Of a stretch of 64,000 bases of DNA, positions 39,611-50,573 are shown piece after piece. Position 1 is the first letter of the stretch. Each line of letters begins with the position of its first letter. The DNA comes from Meira nashicola (lineage: Eukaryota > Basidiomycota > Exobasidiomycetes > Exobasidiales > Brachybasidiaceae). The notes under the pieces were generated by a model. That model had not been told where the DNA came from. It searched no databases and worked only from the letters and a program-made list of their open reading frames with translations. The position numbers and the translations under genes were made by a program. Location: the NCBI GenBank assembly GCA_001600355.1, contig BCJU01000003.1, positions 248,001 to 312,000 of the forward strand, in the 5' to 3' direction.

Positions 39611-42412
39611 CTAATCACGTTTACGTAAATTGCTCATTGAAGGGCTCTTTTTACGACCTGCTAACATCATACTTGCGTCACTTTTACGTCTTTTCACTTG
39701 TCTATCAGATGAATCTGAAGTTGGATTCGAGGTAGAATCTTCAACAACTTTATTATCAGCGGAAATTGAAGTTGAAGAAGTCATATTTGGCAAAGGAGGT
39801 GCATCTTCCCATCTTGGACCGTTTCTATTGATCTTTGAATTTTGTGAAGATGATTTACGTGGTGAAGAAGGTTGATCGAATTCATAATTATCTCCCCCTC
39901 CATAATCATCTTCATCGTCATCTTCACCTCCAAATCCTTTCAAAGGTACCTTGTATGATCCACTAGGTGCAACTGCTGAGCATAATTCATCTGCGTCTTC
40001 TATTCCATAATTTATAAATTCGAAATTGTTTGTTGTTCCAATACCAAAAGAAGTTGAAGTTGAAAGTAAACCACTTGAAGTCATTCCTCTACCACGTTTT
40101 GTTGGACTTATAGGAGAATTTGGAATATTTGTTATTGATCCTCCACCGCCGTATAATTGCATTGAAGGTGTTTCAGGTGTTGCGGCATTTAACATATTTA
40201 ACCTTTTATTACTTGCAATCTTTCTTATACTTTTATTTGGTGTTGTATGTACTGAAGAAGATCCTAAATGTTGTAATTGATCCATAGAAGGTGAAGGTGA
40301 CATGTGTAAATTTGGTGTACTACGCATATGTCTTGGTGATGGATGTGAAGATGAATCACCTAAAGCTGCCATTGCAGTTCCTGCTCTTGGCCTTTGACCT
40401 GTTCCAGCAGCAGCAGCAAAAACACTTTGTCCGACTGGCATAACTTTTTGTTGTTGAGGTGGAAAGATTAACTTTTGATGATGTTGATTTGGGTTGGTTA
40501 ATTGTGGATAAGTTGATGTTATAGAAGAAGAAGGCATTAATCCAATTGCAGAATTTGGCATTGGTGGAAAAGATGAAAATGTTGAAGGATCTAAAACTGC
40601 AGCAGGATTGATAGCATTTGAAGATGAATTATTGTTTGGCAAATTATATAATCCTAATGAATTTTGTAAATTTGCTAAATAATCAGCTTGTGCTTCTTTA
40701 CTTCCTAAATCCGGCTTACCAAATTGTTGCATTAAAGTGAAATCATTCATTCCAACTGCATTTTTACCCGTTAATCCAGATTGTGTGAACATCCCACCAC
40801 CTCCTGTCCATGAAATTTGAGGTAATGAATCTTGATTATTCACTCCATTACCTGATAATGATAAACCAACAAAAGGTGTTATTGGAGTATGTAATTCGGT
40901 CATATTACTACCTGAACTTGCCGTATCTGGTCTACCTGTTGCAGGACTGACATTCAGTTGATTCATAACAGAAGAAGAAGAAGATCCTTGATTATATAAT
41001 GGGAAATTGTTGTTACTCGACGTTGATGCTGATGCTGAATTTGAATCTGATATACTTTGTCCATTATTACTCATTGGAACTTGATCTGCTAATTGTTGTA
41101 ACCTTTGTTGTTGAGCTAATAAAGCTGCTGCCCTTCTTTGATTCATGGAAGATTGTGAAACTGCGTTTAAATTGTTTGACATCATGTTTTCGTTTGTTGA
41201 AGAAGAAGAATTAAAAGAATCAAGGTTAAATTGTTGTTGGTCAGAATTATTTGATTCTTCTTCTGGTCTTTTTGGTACTTCAACAGGAGCAGGAACAGGC
41301 ATACTTCCATCCCTTGAACCTGCTCTACGTTGATATAGAGCGCTATTTGTAGTTCTTAAAGAAAAGTTACTGTTGCTACTAGAAGAAGAAGTGTTGTTTG
41401 CATTGATTGAATAAGATTGATCTCCTCCATAAAAATTACCACCAGCAGAATTTGATGCAATTAATGTTTCATTTCCAATTTCACTTTCTTGTATTGTTTC
41501 ATTTCCATCTTTTGCTTCTTCTTCTCCTTCTCCTTCATCACCTTGTTTAGGCCAACCCATTTCAGATAATAATTCTTCTAATCTTGCCGTATAATCTGAT
41601 GAAATCCTTCTTTTAAAATTTGGAACACTTTTGAACGCTTTTAATTTTGAAGGTAAAGATGCACTACCAGGTGAACCTATTGATTCTTTCATACTCTTTA
41701 TAGAATTTTGATTGATTGTATCAACGAATTGCATTCGTTTTTTACGTTGTAAAGCTAAATGAGCACTTGGAGCAGAACCCGTTTCAGGTGAAGGTATAAA
41801 CCAAAGATCATTCTTAAATCCATCATCATTATTTTTATCCGATAAACCACTTGTTGAAAATGCATCTCCAGGTGAAACGTGAGTGAATTGATGATGATCT
41901 GCAGCATTCTTTTGTTTTTCTTCTTGTTCATCATCAAAATTTCCAATCGTATTCCAAGCAGGTAAATTATGAATTGAAGAAGAAGGAAAAATATCCGAAT
42001 CTGATTGACTACTTGAAGCAGATGAAATACCGTGATGATGATGATGATCACCATTAGGGTCTGATCTTGCTTCATATGCAGCTAAAGCGCTTAAATTACC
42101 ATCTTCATCTGTATGTTTTGACCAAAATAAATCTTGTCCGCTATTTGATGCGCTCATTCCACCTCCTTCAAAAAAAGGAGTCCAATTTAATGTGGGCGAA
42201 TCAGTTGTCATTTTGTGAATAAAGAATAATCCTAAAGAGTTATTTGGTGGTATGATTTCCTCCTCTCCTTCTTCTGATTCGGGTATAGAAGAAAGTTGTG
42301 AAGAAGAAGAAGCAGAAAAAGGCGAATAAGATGAAGATTGTTGTTCAAAGAATTGATCTGTAAATTGATGAAAAGATGTTGTTGAAGTTAGCATTGGTGC
42401 AAAATTGATCAT
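39611..42412 (-). CDS. Ser/Asn/Gln-rich disordered protein of unknown function
   Basis: Up to 933 residues, nearly all low complexity: runs of Ser, Asn and Gln, a polyhistidine stretch near 125, acidic blocks (EGEEEE near 48 and DDEDD near 840), and a basic C-terminus with VKRRKSDAS and MSNLRKRD. No DNA-binding or enzymatic domain is evident. The composition resembles fungal transcription co-regulators, but that is only an impression. The start is uncertain. ATG 42412 lies inside what looks like a 105-nt intron (donor GTGAGT at 42462, CTAAC branch, acceptor TTTACAG ending 42358). If that intron is spliced in the leader, translation would start at ATG 42211 (866 residues). Confidence 0.65.
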   Translation of the reverse strand: MINFAPMLTSTTSFHQFTDQFFEQQSSSYSPFSASSSSQLSSIPESEEGEEEIIPPNNSLGLFFIHKMTTDSPTLNWTPFFEGGGMSASNSGQDLFWSKHTDEDGNLSALAAYEARSDPNGDHHHHHGISSASSSQSDSDIFPSSSIHNLPAWNTIGNFDDEQEEKQKNAADHHQFTHVSPGDAFSTSGLSDKNNDDGFKNDLWFIPSPETGSAPSAHLALQRKKRMQFVDTINQNSIKSMKESIGSPGSASLPSKLKAFKSVPNFKRRISSDYTARLEELLSEMGWPKQGDEGEGEEEAKDGNETIQESEIGNETLIASNSAGGNFYGGDQSYSINANNTSSSSSNSNFSLRTTNSALYQRRAGSRDGSMPVPAPVEVPKRPEEESNNSDQQQFNLDSFNSSSSTNENMMSNNLNAVSQSSMNQRRAAALLAQQQRLQQLADQVPMSNNGQSISDSNSASASTSSNNNFPLYNQGSSSSSVMNQLNVSPATGRPDTASSGSNMTELHTPITPFVGLSLSGNGVNNQDSLPQISWTGGGGMFTQSGLTGKNAVGMNDFTLMQQFGKPDLGSKEAQADYLANLQNSLGLYNLPNNNSSSNAINPAAVLDPSTFSSFPPMPNSAIGLMPSSSITSTYPQLTNPNQHHQKLIFPPQQQKVMPVGQSVFAAAAGTGQRPRAGTAMAALGDSSSHPSPRHMRSTPNLHMSPSPSMDQLQHLGSSSVHTTPNKSIRKIASNKRLNMLNAATPETPSMQLYGGGGSITNIPNSPISPTKRGRGMTSSGLLSTSTSFGIGTTNNFEFINYGIEDADELCSAVAPSGSYKVPLKGFGGEDDDEDDYGGGDNYEFDQPSSPRKSSSQNSKINRNGPRWEDAPPLPNMTSSTSISADNKVVEDSTSNPTSDSSDRQVKRRKSDASMMLAGRKKSPSMSNLRKRD

Positions 42413-44661
42413 GATGGGAGTAAAAGCTATCGATTAAAGTTGGGGATGGGTTGAATACTCACATATTTATTGTTGTCGGAGAATATCGCAAATAAAATGA
42501 TACCGTGAATATGTGTTCCTGTGCCCTTGTCGATCAATCTGTACCAGATAGATTTAGAGTAATATAAAGCAAAAGTGCCTTAAGTAGACCTTCTCTGATT
42601 GTTTTGATCTTGACAGGTGGGTTAATTATTTGGTAAAGTGAAACGAAGTGGGTGGAGTTCGAGAAGTGAAATTAAAAGTGTTCACGTTTGCTTGAATTAT
42701 TGCTAAGGGGGGCGAATGATCGGTCCGAAATTGAAACCAATAGATTAAAGTTTGACTTGTAAGCGAGTTGGGTTTGTGGGGGAAAATGGGAAAGATGACT
42801 TTTTTGCGATAAGAAAAGATTGTGGGAAATTACCTGTGCGGTTTAGAATGATAAAGCAATCCAATTGACGATATGGTTCGATAATGTGTGACAGATTAGC
42901 TTTTTAAGTCTGGACCGCTCCGTCGTTTTCCTTTCTTTTCTGATGATCGGGGGATCAGTGGCTTCGTTTAAGATTTGGTTTTAGATGTGGCCAAAAATGA
43001 ATAAATGATCCGATAGAGAGAATGGCGAATGAATGGTAGGCGAAATATAGGGAAATAATTCAATATCCAGAGCGTGTGAACGAAAGGAAATGATGGTGAG
43101 ACAAGGATGAGTAATGAACCGCATGTGAATTAAAAATGACTAGTTTTAGATTATGCAAAAAAGAAAAAGAAAGTTGATGTTTTTTCTCTCTCTCTTTCTG
43201 TCTTTTTGCTCCACACCGGTCAATTGATTAATCCATCGTACGGCTACCGGCTTTCCGATTAAAAGTTTGCATATGGGAAAGGAAATAGCTGTCAAGATGC
43301 CAACCATACTGCAGAAAGCCACTCTGGTGACACATCCAATAAGCTTAGAAGGTATGATCCTTTTTTAGTGTAAAAATTGGAACATCTATGCATATATTGT
43401 TAGCCCTGAAGCACGGTGTTTGATCACCTCCCTCTTAAAATGACGATCGTTTAGGGAAAACTGCCTTTACAGCAACAATACGGAAAGACCCGCCCTTATC
43501 ATCAAAAATCCCGTTTCAGGGCACTTTTTCCGAATCAAAAGCGGGGCGATTGAATTTTAACTTTCGAGAGCGGAGTACAAGATTCTCTTTTGAGTAAACT
43601 ACCAAGAATGGAATTCGTAGTGTTGTAGAAATTTTTCTGGTCGGAGAACATCAGTGTAACCAAAATGGTTTTGATAGCGTAGATGTTGATCAAAGCATAT
43701 CCCGATCTGCTGCCTTCTACGTACCATTCGACAAAGCTGGATCCTAGTTCGCAATGCACGTTCTGCGACCACAATTAAGGTTCCACAACTTTTTTCGAAT
43801 CAGATTCACATTTAAGTTCATCAATGTTAGGCGATTGAACAGCATCTCTCTCGACCAAGCAAAGAATGAATGAATAGAACCTACTTTATGCGTTACGGAT
43901 CACCAAAAACAATATGTCTCATATGTTCGACAATTAAAGGGAAAAAAAGAAAAAGATGATGATTGTTAAATAAGAAAACAGTGCTAAAGAGCCAAAAATT
44001 TTATTTTTACCCACGCTGCACAATTTAAACAATATCCTGTTTAGGAAACAATGGCGCGTCTGACATAACTCATTTGACGCGTTTTGATTTTTTATGGCAA
44101 TATCGTCGTCAAGCTACACCCTATAACAATGGCTAAGCTGCTGCTGCACATATGAGACAAATTGGCTAACCTTATAACCAATATAATTTTATATTAAACC
44201 TTGTTTTCTTATTTTATAATAAACCCGTATTCTCGACCGCTCATTTGCAAGAAAGGCAGGGGACGATCGAAATGTCTTGCTTAAATTTAATGTGTACCGT
44301 AAGCAAGAAAATAAAGCTAAACCGAAATCTTGGAACGTAATTCCATAATATTATGTAATACTCAACCATTCATCGTTATCAGTTTTCAACCGTGATTGTA
44401 GTAATTGATCAGAATTGTGCAAAATCTATATACGAAAGAAGTCAAAATACAAAAAAAAGGTTTGGGAATATTACTCTTGAGAAAGAGAATCGGTTAAGGT
44501 ATTAGCTGAAGCAACAGTCGTGTGTATTAATGACTGGGGATATATATATGTAAGACGAAGAAAGGCAACTCTATCGAAAAAGAGGAAGGAGAGGTGAAGA
44601 TGATTATTATATACAGTTTGTGTCATTTAAAAGGATGACTTTTGATGCAAAACATTTATTC
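42413..44661. other. Long leader/promoter of the disordered-protein gene and 3' flank of SFP1
   Basis: About 2.2 kb without a supported coding gene. A likely 76-nt non-coding exon (42538-42463), bounded by TACAG and GTGAGT on the minus strand, suggests a spliced 5' leader. AAAGTGC words occur at 42572-42578 and (reverse) 43521-43527, and an ACGCGT box at 44077-44082. Near 44552 there is a TATATATATA stretch. Confidence 0.45.
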
Positions 44662-46559
44662 TTAGACTGTTTGCATGGGTGTAGGAATGGTAGTAGATGC
44701 TGCTGCTGAAGCAGGTTGAGCGGCTTCAGGCGTTGTGTTTGCGGTTGTTGTGGATGGGGCTTGAGATGAAGCAATAGCAGCTGCAATAACAGCTTGAGCT
44801 TGTTGAGTTTGTTGTTGAGCAACTGCTTCACGTTGTTTAGCTTGTTGTTGGGCTGCTGCTGCTTGTGCTGCTGCTGCAAGAGCATCACTCGAGAGGTCAT
44901 TTGTGCTAATCGCAGGTCTGCCTGTGGTTGCATCTGCTCTTGCACTTGGACCGCCACCGTTTGCATGTAGTAATTGCAAGCCTAACAAGCCGTGAGATCC
45001 GCTGTGCAAGTAGTGGTAACGTAATCCGTTCAAATTTTTATAACGCTTTCCACATGCACCAACTTGACAGATGTACATCTTTTCTCCTTTTGCAAGAGCT
45101 CCAGGTCCAAGTTCCATACTTGATTTACTGTCTGGCGAAGAAGATGTAGGTGAAGCTTCACCACTTTCTGATGTGGGAGTTGGAGGTGCAGAGTCAATCT
45201 TGATGCTATTTGCACTTGCTGCTACGGCGTTAGCATTGTCATTGACTACCGCGCTAAGTTGTTGCTGTGGCGGCAAATTGTTCTGATTGCATTGACCGTG
45301 CAAACGATGATATTTCAATCCATTCATCTGTTTGTATGCTTTATCGCATCCTGGTGAAGTGCACTTATATGGTCTGTCGCCCAAGGCACCTGGGTTGGCC
45401 AAGCTGTTCTCGAGTGCGGCAGATGAGTTGGCCATAGAAGCAGTCTTTTCTCTCTTTGCTGGTGGCACGACTCCATTAAGTTGTGAAATAGAGCTAGATC
45501 CAGCAGCTGGGAAGAAGAGGTTCGGTGGCGCACATGATGGTAAGTCATGGTCTTCATTGTTGTTGCGCAAGGAAAGAGATGAAAAAGCTGGGCTGCCGTT
45601 TCCATTACCAAAGAATGCTGCTTCCATATCATTGTCTGCGGTTGGTGTTCCCGGAATCGAGCCACCTGGAGTAGAGAATGGAGAATTGGCAGAGTAAACG
45701 GATGAAGCACGGGAATTGCTGCGACCAAGACCACCATCGATTAGAGCTCTACGAAGAGATTGATGAACTTGACCGTTATTGACACCACTGGCAAATTGAC
45801 CAAAGCTACGCTTCTTGCCCTTGTAAGGACTGCGCATGATAGTTGTGTCGAAGGCGGAAAGGTGTTCATTTGTATCCAAGGCACTCTCGCTTGTTGTACT
45901 TGAAGAAGAGCTTGCGACTGCATTTGTCGATTTTGGACTTGGAGGTTGAGAGGCTGTGGCGGAAGATGAAGGTGAATGTGCTTCATCATCAGTGATCATA
46001 GCTGGCACATCATCATCCTCAAATTTGACATGAGCCTCTTCGTAGTGTTGCAAAAGATCATGCAAATTTTCTAATGCTTGACCGCAACATTTGAAGTTGC
46101 TGCAGAATGTATTGTCCATCTTTGTGCGGGGAAGGGATGTGGACGGTAGGGCAGTCATATCTGAATCCGTTGAAGCAACAGATGATGAGAAGCGTGCGAT
46201 TGAATAATCCATTATGCTGCAATAGGTAACATAATCAGAAAGTATTATCACGTCAGTACAACTGTTAAGCTTATGTCAATATTTACCTGAATGCTTCCTA
46301 AACAGATGTCGTAAGATTGCGCAGCAACTAGGTGGCTGCTCAGCTCAGCGCATACATTCAGGCCAAAAAAAATTACTCACTCAGCAGCATCCTTGCCGAA
46401 AGAGGCGGCAATTGCTTCACGAAATGATCCACTTGAAGCACCTGCAAAAGATGAGCCCAAAATTCCATTGCTACTTCCTGTAAGTGAGCCAGAAGCACCA
46501 GTTTGTCGTGTGATTGTGCTCTCTGGCGAATTTCTAGAAATTGCGATAGGTCCTGGCAT
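44662..46559 (-). CDS. SFP1: Sfp1-type C2H2 zinc-finger regulator of ribosome biogenesis (2 exons)
   Basis: Exons 46559-46381 and 46216-44662 join in phase (2+1) across a 164-nt intron (donor GTGAGT, acceptor TTGCAG), giving 577 residues. Three fingers are visible. An atypical N-terminal one is near 97-124 (FCSNFKCCGQ...HYEEAH). Two C-terminal fingers lie near 342-368 (YKCTSPGCDKAYKQMNGLKYH) and 440-467 (YICQVGACGKRYKNLNGLRYH). The paired split fingers with N-GL-(K/R)-YH are the Sfp1/JAZF1 hallmark. In yeast, Sfp1 acts under TOR and PKA to activate ribosomal protein and ribosome-biogenesis genes. The C-terminus is an Ala/Gln-rich tail. The first exon was recovered from splice signals; its start, MPGPIAISR, is the first ATG in a pyrimidine-poor leader. 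Confidence 0.87.
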
Positions 46560-46867
46560 TATGAAATGTGTTCTATGTAAGATGATTGTTGAGGAAAAAA
46601 ACCGTTGGATATGTTTAATGAAGGAATTCAAGTGAGATATGTATTTGAACAATTTGGTTGTTGTAAGAAGCGGAGCCGCTTTTTGTTATTCAAATGAGTG
46701 CGGATAGTAATCGGTCTTCTTGGCCGTAATGGATGTAGTTCGAATGGCCTTTAACACAATGAAAGATATAGAACTAGATGTTTGAGATAACAAGATGATT
46801 GTGGCGATGAACAAGATAGGATGGGATTGATCAATGGGGAACAAGAATGATATTGATACATGAGCAG

Positions 46868-46964
46868 TACATCATGTACGCCAATGTACATGTGTGCACA
46901 CCCGGTTTATACGGAGAGAATGCCTGGTTTCCATTGGTGGCCAGAGTGAGGCTACATCATGTAC
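46868..46964. repeat. Direct repeat of TACATCATGTAC upstream of SFP1
   Basis: The 12-mer occurs at 46868-46879 and again at 46953-46964, 85 bp apart, with further ATGTAC words between and just after. It lies about 310-405 bp upstream of the SFP1 start codon. It could be a paired regulatory site; that is inference. Confidence 0.5.
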
Positions 46965-49644
46965 TGTGAATTCATGTACGTAACTAATCTTGTTTGAAAC
47001 TTTTTTATGCACAAGACCAGTTTAATTTTTTTGGACTTCCGTCCAAAAAAATGAAGTCTTCTTACAACGAATTAATAACCGCGCGCGACATGCACCAAAA
47101 TATGCTCGCATAAAATAAAACAAAAACAAAAAGGTTGATCCGGTAATGTTTTGTTTTGAGCTAAAGTGCCTACCTGCATCCGCTCACATTTCGGAAGGTT
47201 CACCCTTTTGAATGGAAACGACTAGTGCGCTCATGGATCCTGACCGAGTTTGTGCCCATTTTCTGTAGGGGGAGCAAATGTAGGTCCAAGGGATGTTTTT
47301 ATGACATTTTAGCTTTCATTAATCTAGATTGGTAGATGTGATGCTAAATGTTGTATAAAGATGGGTAAAGTGCCTAAGAATGGATCAGGACGTCGAATTC
47401 CGTACAAAATTGCCTCGGGCGACCTACTGATGTGGAACAAGAATTCTATTTTTTTAGAAATGCATCCTACAACTTTATTACTTAGCACCTTTTCCTGACA
47501 AAGCGCCACAAAAGGTACTTTTTCTCTCTCACCGGAAATGCCGCAAAAAATTAAAAATCCATCCACGCTAGAAGAAACAATAGAGCCGACCGACTTTTTC
47601 AATTCGAATGCGGCCCACCACAGAAAGCATGGAAAATGCATGCGGGTTTCTTTTGGGTATTATTAACCAAATCAAAAAAAAATGTATACTCTTAAAGTGC
47701 TAAATGCGAGTAGAACCTCGGCTTTTATGGACAAACAGAGGCACTGCCAATTTGTCACTCTTTTGTTTTCATTACATACATTCATTTTCGTAAAAACGGT
47801 TACCGTCGGTCGGTTGACAGTCAGGCTATTTATTTTTTATAAGCCCCTCAGGGTTTTACAGTATACTTTTCTCATCGATCGTGATTAGCTCACCTTCTTC
47901 TTTTTTCCGATCCGGACAAAGACTTTATTAAAATTCGTAGCCTTTCTCGTCATCAAATTTGCTCATAAAATCCGGGTGTTGGATCAGTAAATCTCTCTTT
48001 TGTTGAGGTACATATGAATATATTTACGCACAGAATGACTATGCCATGTGATCATTCTGCATTGAATAGAATCAAAAAAAGTAAGAAGCGGTGCCGAGGC
48101 TAATATGCAAGTTTCGGAGAAACACGCGTCACAATGTCCCTTTCGGCTCTAATTTACCATATTTTGCTGACGAAGTGCAATCAATGTTATTTTGTCAACG
48201 ATTGCATAATTAAACTGCGTACAAATGCCGCTGTAGTTTAAGTCTCATCCTTGTTGATGTGGCTGATGAATACATATTTGACTTGTGTGTCGGACGAGAG
48301 GGAGAAGAAGAAAAGGGGGAAAGTGTGGGAAAGTGAGGAAGAAATAAGAATAGAAGCGATGCATTTCGTTCTCGCGGCGCATTGTTGAATGTGAGACACT
48401 ATTTCCGCTCGGAACATTTTTGAAAGCTTTTTTTCAAGATGGTCATCACGGCGATCTAGACATAATTCTGCATGATTTAATTAAACAACCTTCTCTTGCA
48501 TTTTTAAACATAAATGTTTTATGTATAAATTCTAGAATAGAAATTAATTAATACCAAGAAAAGAAATCATCGTTCAACCGAATCCGAACTGCCGGAATAT
48601 TATAAGAATTTCTTACGTTCATCAAATGAAATTTTTATGAAATTGCCTGATTGCTTGGCAAGAAGAACCGGTTCAATTTTGGCGTTATTTCTCCGAAGTT
48701 TGGACAAAAAAGAATGACATCTCTGCATGCATGATTAGAGTCCTAAAACGGAGCACATGAGCCGCGTGAATCAGCCAGATTCACAATCTTGCAGTTCGTA
48801 CGTGTAAAGGCAAAACATTCAACCCGCGCGCTAAGGCTCTTTACCACCAGAGTAATTGGGGTGTATGGAAGTTTATAGACAGCCACAAAGGGTGATGAAC
48901 CAACAATATATTATGTCCAAACTATTTTTGCGTGTAAAGATGGGCAAACATGTGGATGCGGTGATTACAATCTTTACGGTTCCGAAACTGGGTCGACATG
49001 ATTGGTTGAAAGGCGAAGCAATAAAAGGCGCACAAAGCCAAACCTTCCACTCAGTTTAGGATCAGGTTGTTTGATTAGGTAATTTCTGTCATTAGCTGTA
49101 ATGAAAATCATTGCAAGTTGGTTAACAAAATATTCTGATTGAATACATTGTCTAAGCAGAGATGGATTTGTAGAGTGTGTCATAGCATACATTGAAGCAA
49201 TCTTTAAGTATGTCGAATGATGAATGCATACACTCATATTTTCGCGAATATATGCTATAATGTATCACTTCAAGTTTGGTCATCGGAGAAGGTCTCAAGA
49301 TAGCCCTATGATCTCGATCATATTATGATTATTGGAAGAAAGGTTGAATTTATCATCTTGTTCAAGGATCTGCTTTGATGGACAATATGTTATGTTTAGC
49401 CTAACGTAAGTACTCAAAGCAGCATTTCCCACGCAAACAAGAATATTGTGTATGATCGTTCCTTATTCACTCATGTCAAACAGCAACAAATATGTACCAT
49501 CACTTTATGTTGCATCTTCAATACGAGAATTGGGGTCAATATTCGTTACTTTATAAGTGTAATCTTCCTCGACAAGGCACAGCATGACGTATTTCTGCGT
49601 TATGCGGAGATGGTTTGATTGCACTTGTTGCCCCTTCTTCAAAG

Positions 49645-49749
49645 GTATGTATGTATGTATGTATGTATGTATGTATGTATGTATGTGTGTATGTATGTAT
49701 GTATGTATGTATGTATGTATGTATGTATGTATGTATGTATGTATGTATG

Positions 49750-49779
<30 letters not shown>
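49645..49779. repeat. ATGT tetranucleotide microsatellite
   Basis: About 135 bp of nearly perfect GTAT/ATGT repeats, some 33 units, with one interruption (GTGTGT near 49686). It lies in non-coding DNA. Because its unit is four bases it reads open in several frames and creates spurious Met-Tyr-Val-Cys and Ile-His-Thr-Tyr frames. Confidence 0.97.
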
Positions 49780-49780
<1 letters not shown>

Positions 49781-50573
49781 CAAGCTATTTTAGCGTTTAT
49801 GCAAAACGAGGGCCTGGGTTTCATCTTTTTCAAATTATTTCTTCTCTGAACGGATTTATTTGGCTTAAGGAAGATTGAATAAATTCAATCCAAAGTAGTA
49901 CGCTCTAGTAAAGTGGCTCGGCATACATTGTGTAATAAGTCTTCTTATCTGCTTGGTGAAGATGTCATTTGACAGAATTTTTTGGGCAATCAAACCTTGA
50001 GAGAGTTCTCTTCTAGACGCTTCCTTTAGATCCTTTCATCGTGGGGTCGAGGAAAATACGCACTAAAATTCCTTTACCGCCTGCACACGCAATTCGGCCT
50101 TTCTTCGTAGAAAGATTCTATGCGGGTTTTTAATTATATCGGCCTTTTTTTTGACTGAATTGCTCCACATGCGTTTTTGACTGGGCAAACGCGGTGATTG
50201 CAATAATTTTAATAGTAGATGACGTGGGTGTATACATTTCTCCAGATGGAATTTCAAGCTTGCGAACAGTGTGTGTAACAACACTCTTTAGCATTTACTC
50301 AATTGTACGCTTTTGGTTTTGCTACAATTCCTGTACGGGTTGTATTCAACCGGTTGTATTGAATTTGATCGAGTAATACATTGATCTTACTTCCCTTTCC
50401 CAATCGAAAGATACCTATCTGTCAGAGTGCCTGTACATAAATAAGTGCATCCACATCCCGATCTAATCTAACCCTCATCTCACCATCATCAATCGTATCC
50501 AAAACTGGATCATCCACTCAATTCACGCGAAAAAGACGTCAAAGGTCATTTACATCTTATTCCAGCAGACAAT

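Larger units (their letters stand above)
46560..50573. other. Gene-poor 4-kb divergent region, SFP1 / Ncp1-like
   Basis: The longest stretch without a supported gene. It contains two copies of the 12-mer TACATCATGTAC (46868-46879 and 46953-46964), AAAGTGC words at 47163, 47367 and 47694, an ACGCGT box at 48124-48129, and the ATGT microsatellite at 49645-49779. Open frames on either strand are short; those across the microsatellite are repeat artefacts. It may hold long 5' leaders, non-coding RNAs or intron-rich small genes that I could not resolve. Confidence 0.5.

Noticed and set aside
47324..47641. 105-codon minus-strand frame in the SFP1/Ncp1-like gap
   Set aside because: Random-looking composition, no ATG-proximal leader features and no recognisable domain.
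48810..48870. Minus-strand sequence resembling a tRNA D-arm (CTCTGGTGGTAAAGAG)
   Set aside because: No proper GGTTCGANTCC box, T-arm or pairing acceptor stem follows. At best it is a degenerate remnant.
49505..49878. Open frames reading Met-Tyr-Val-Cys or Ile-His-Thr-Tyr repeats
   Set aside because: They are read-through of the ATGT microsatellite in several frames, not genes.
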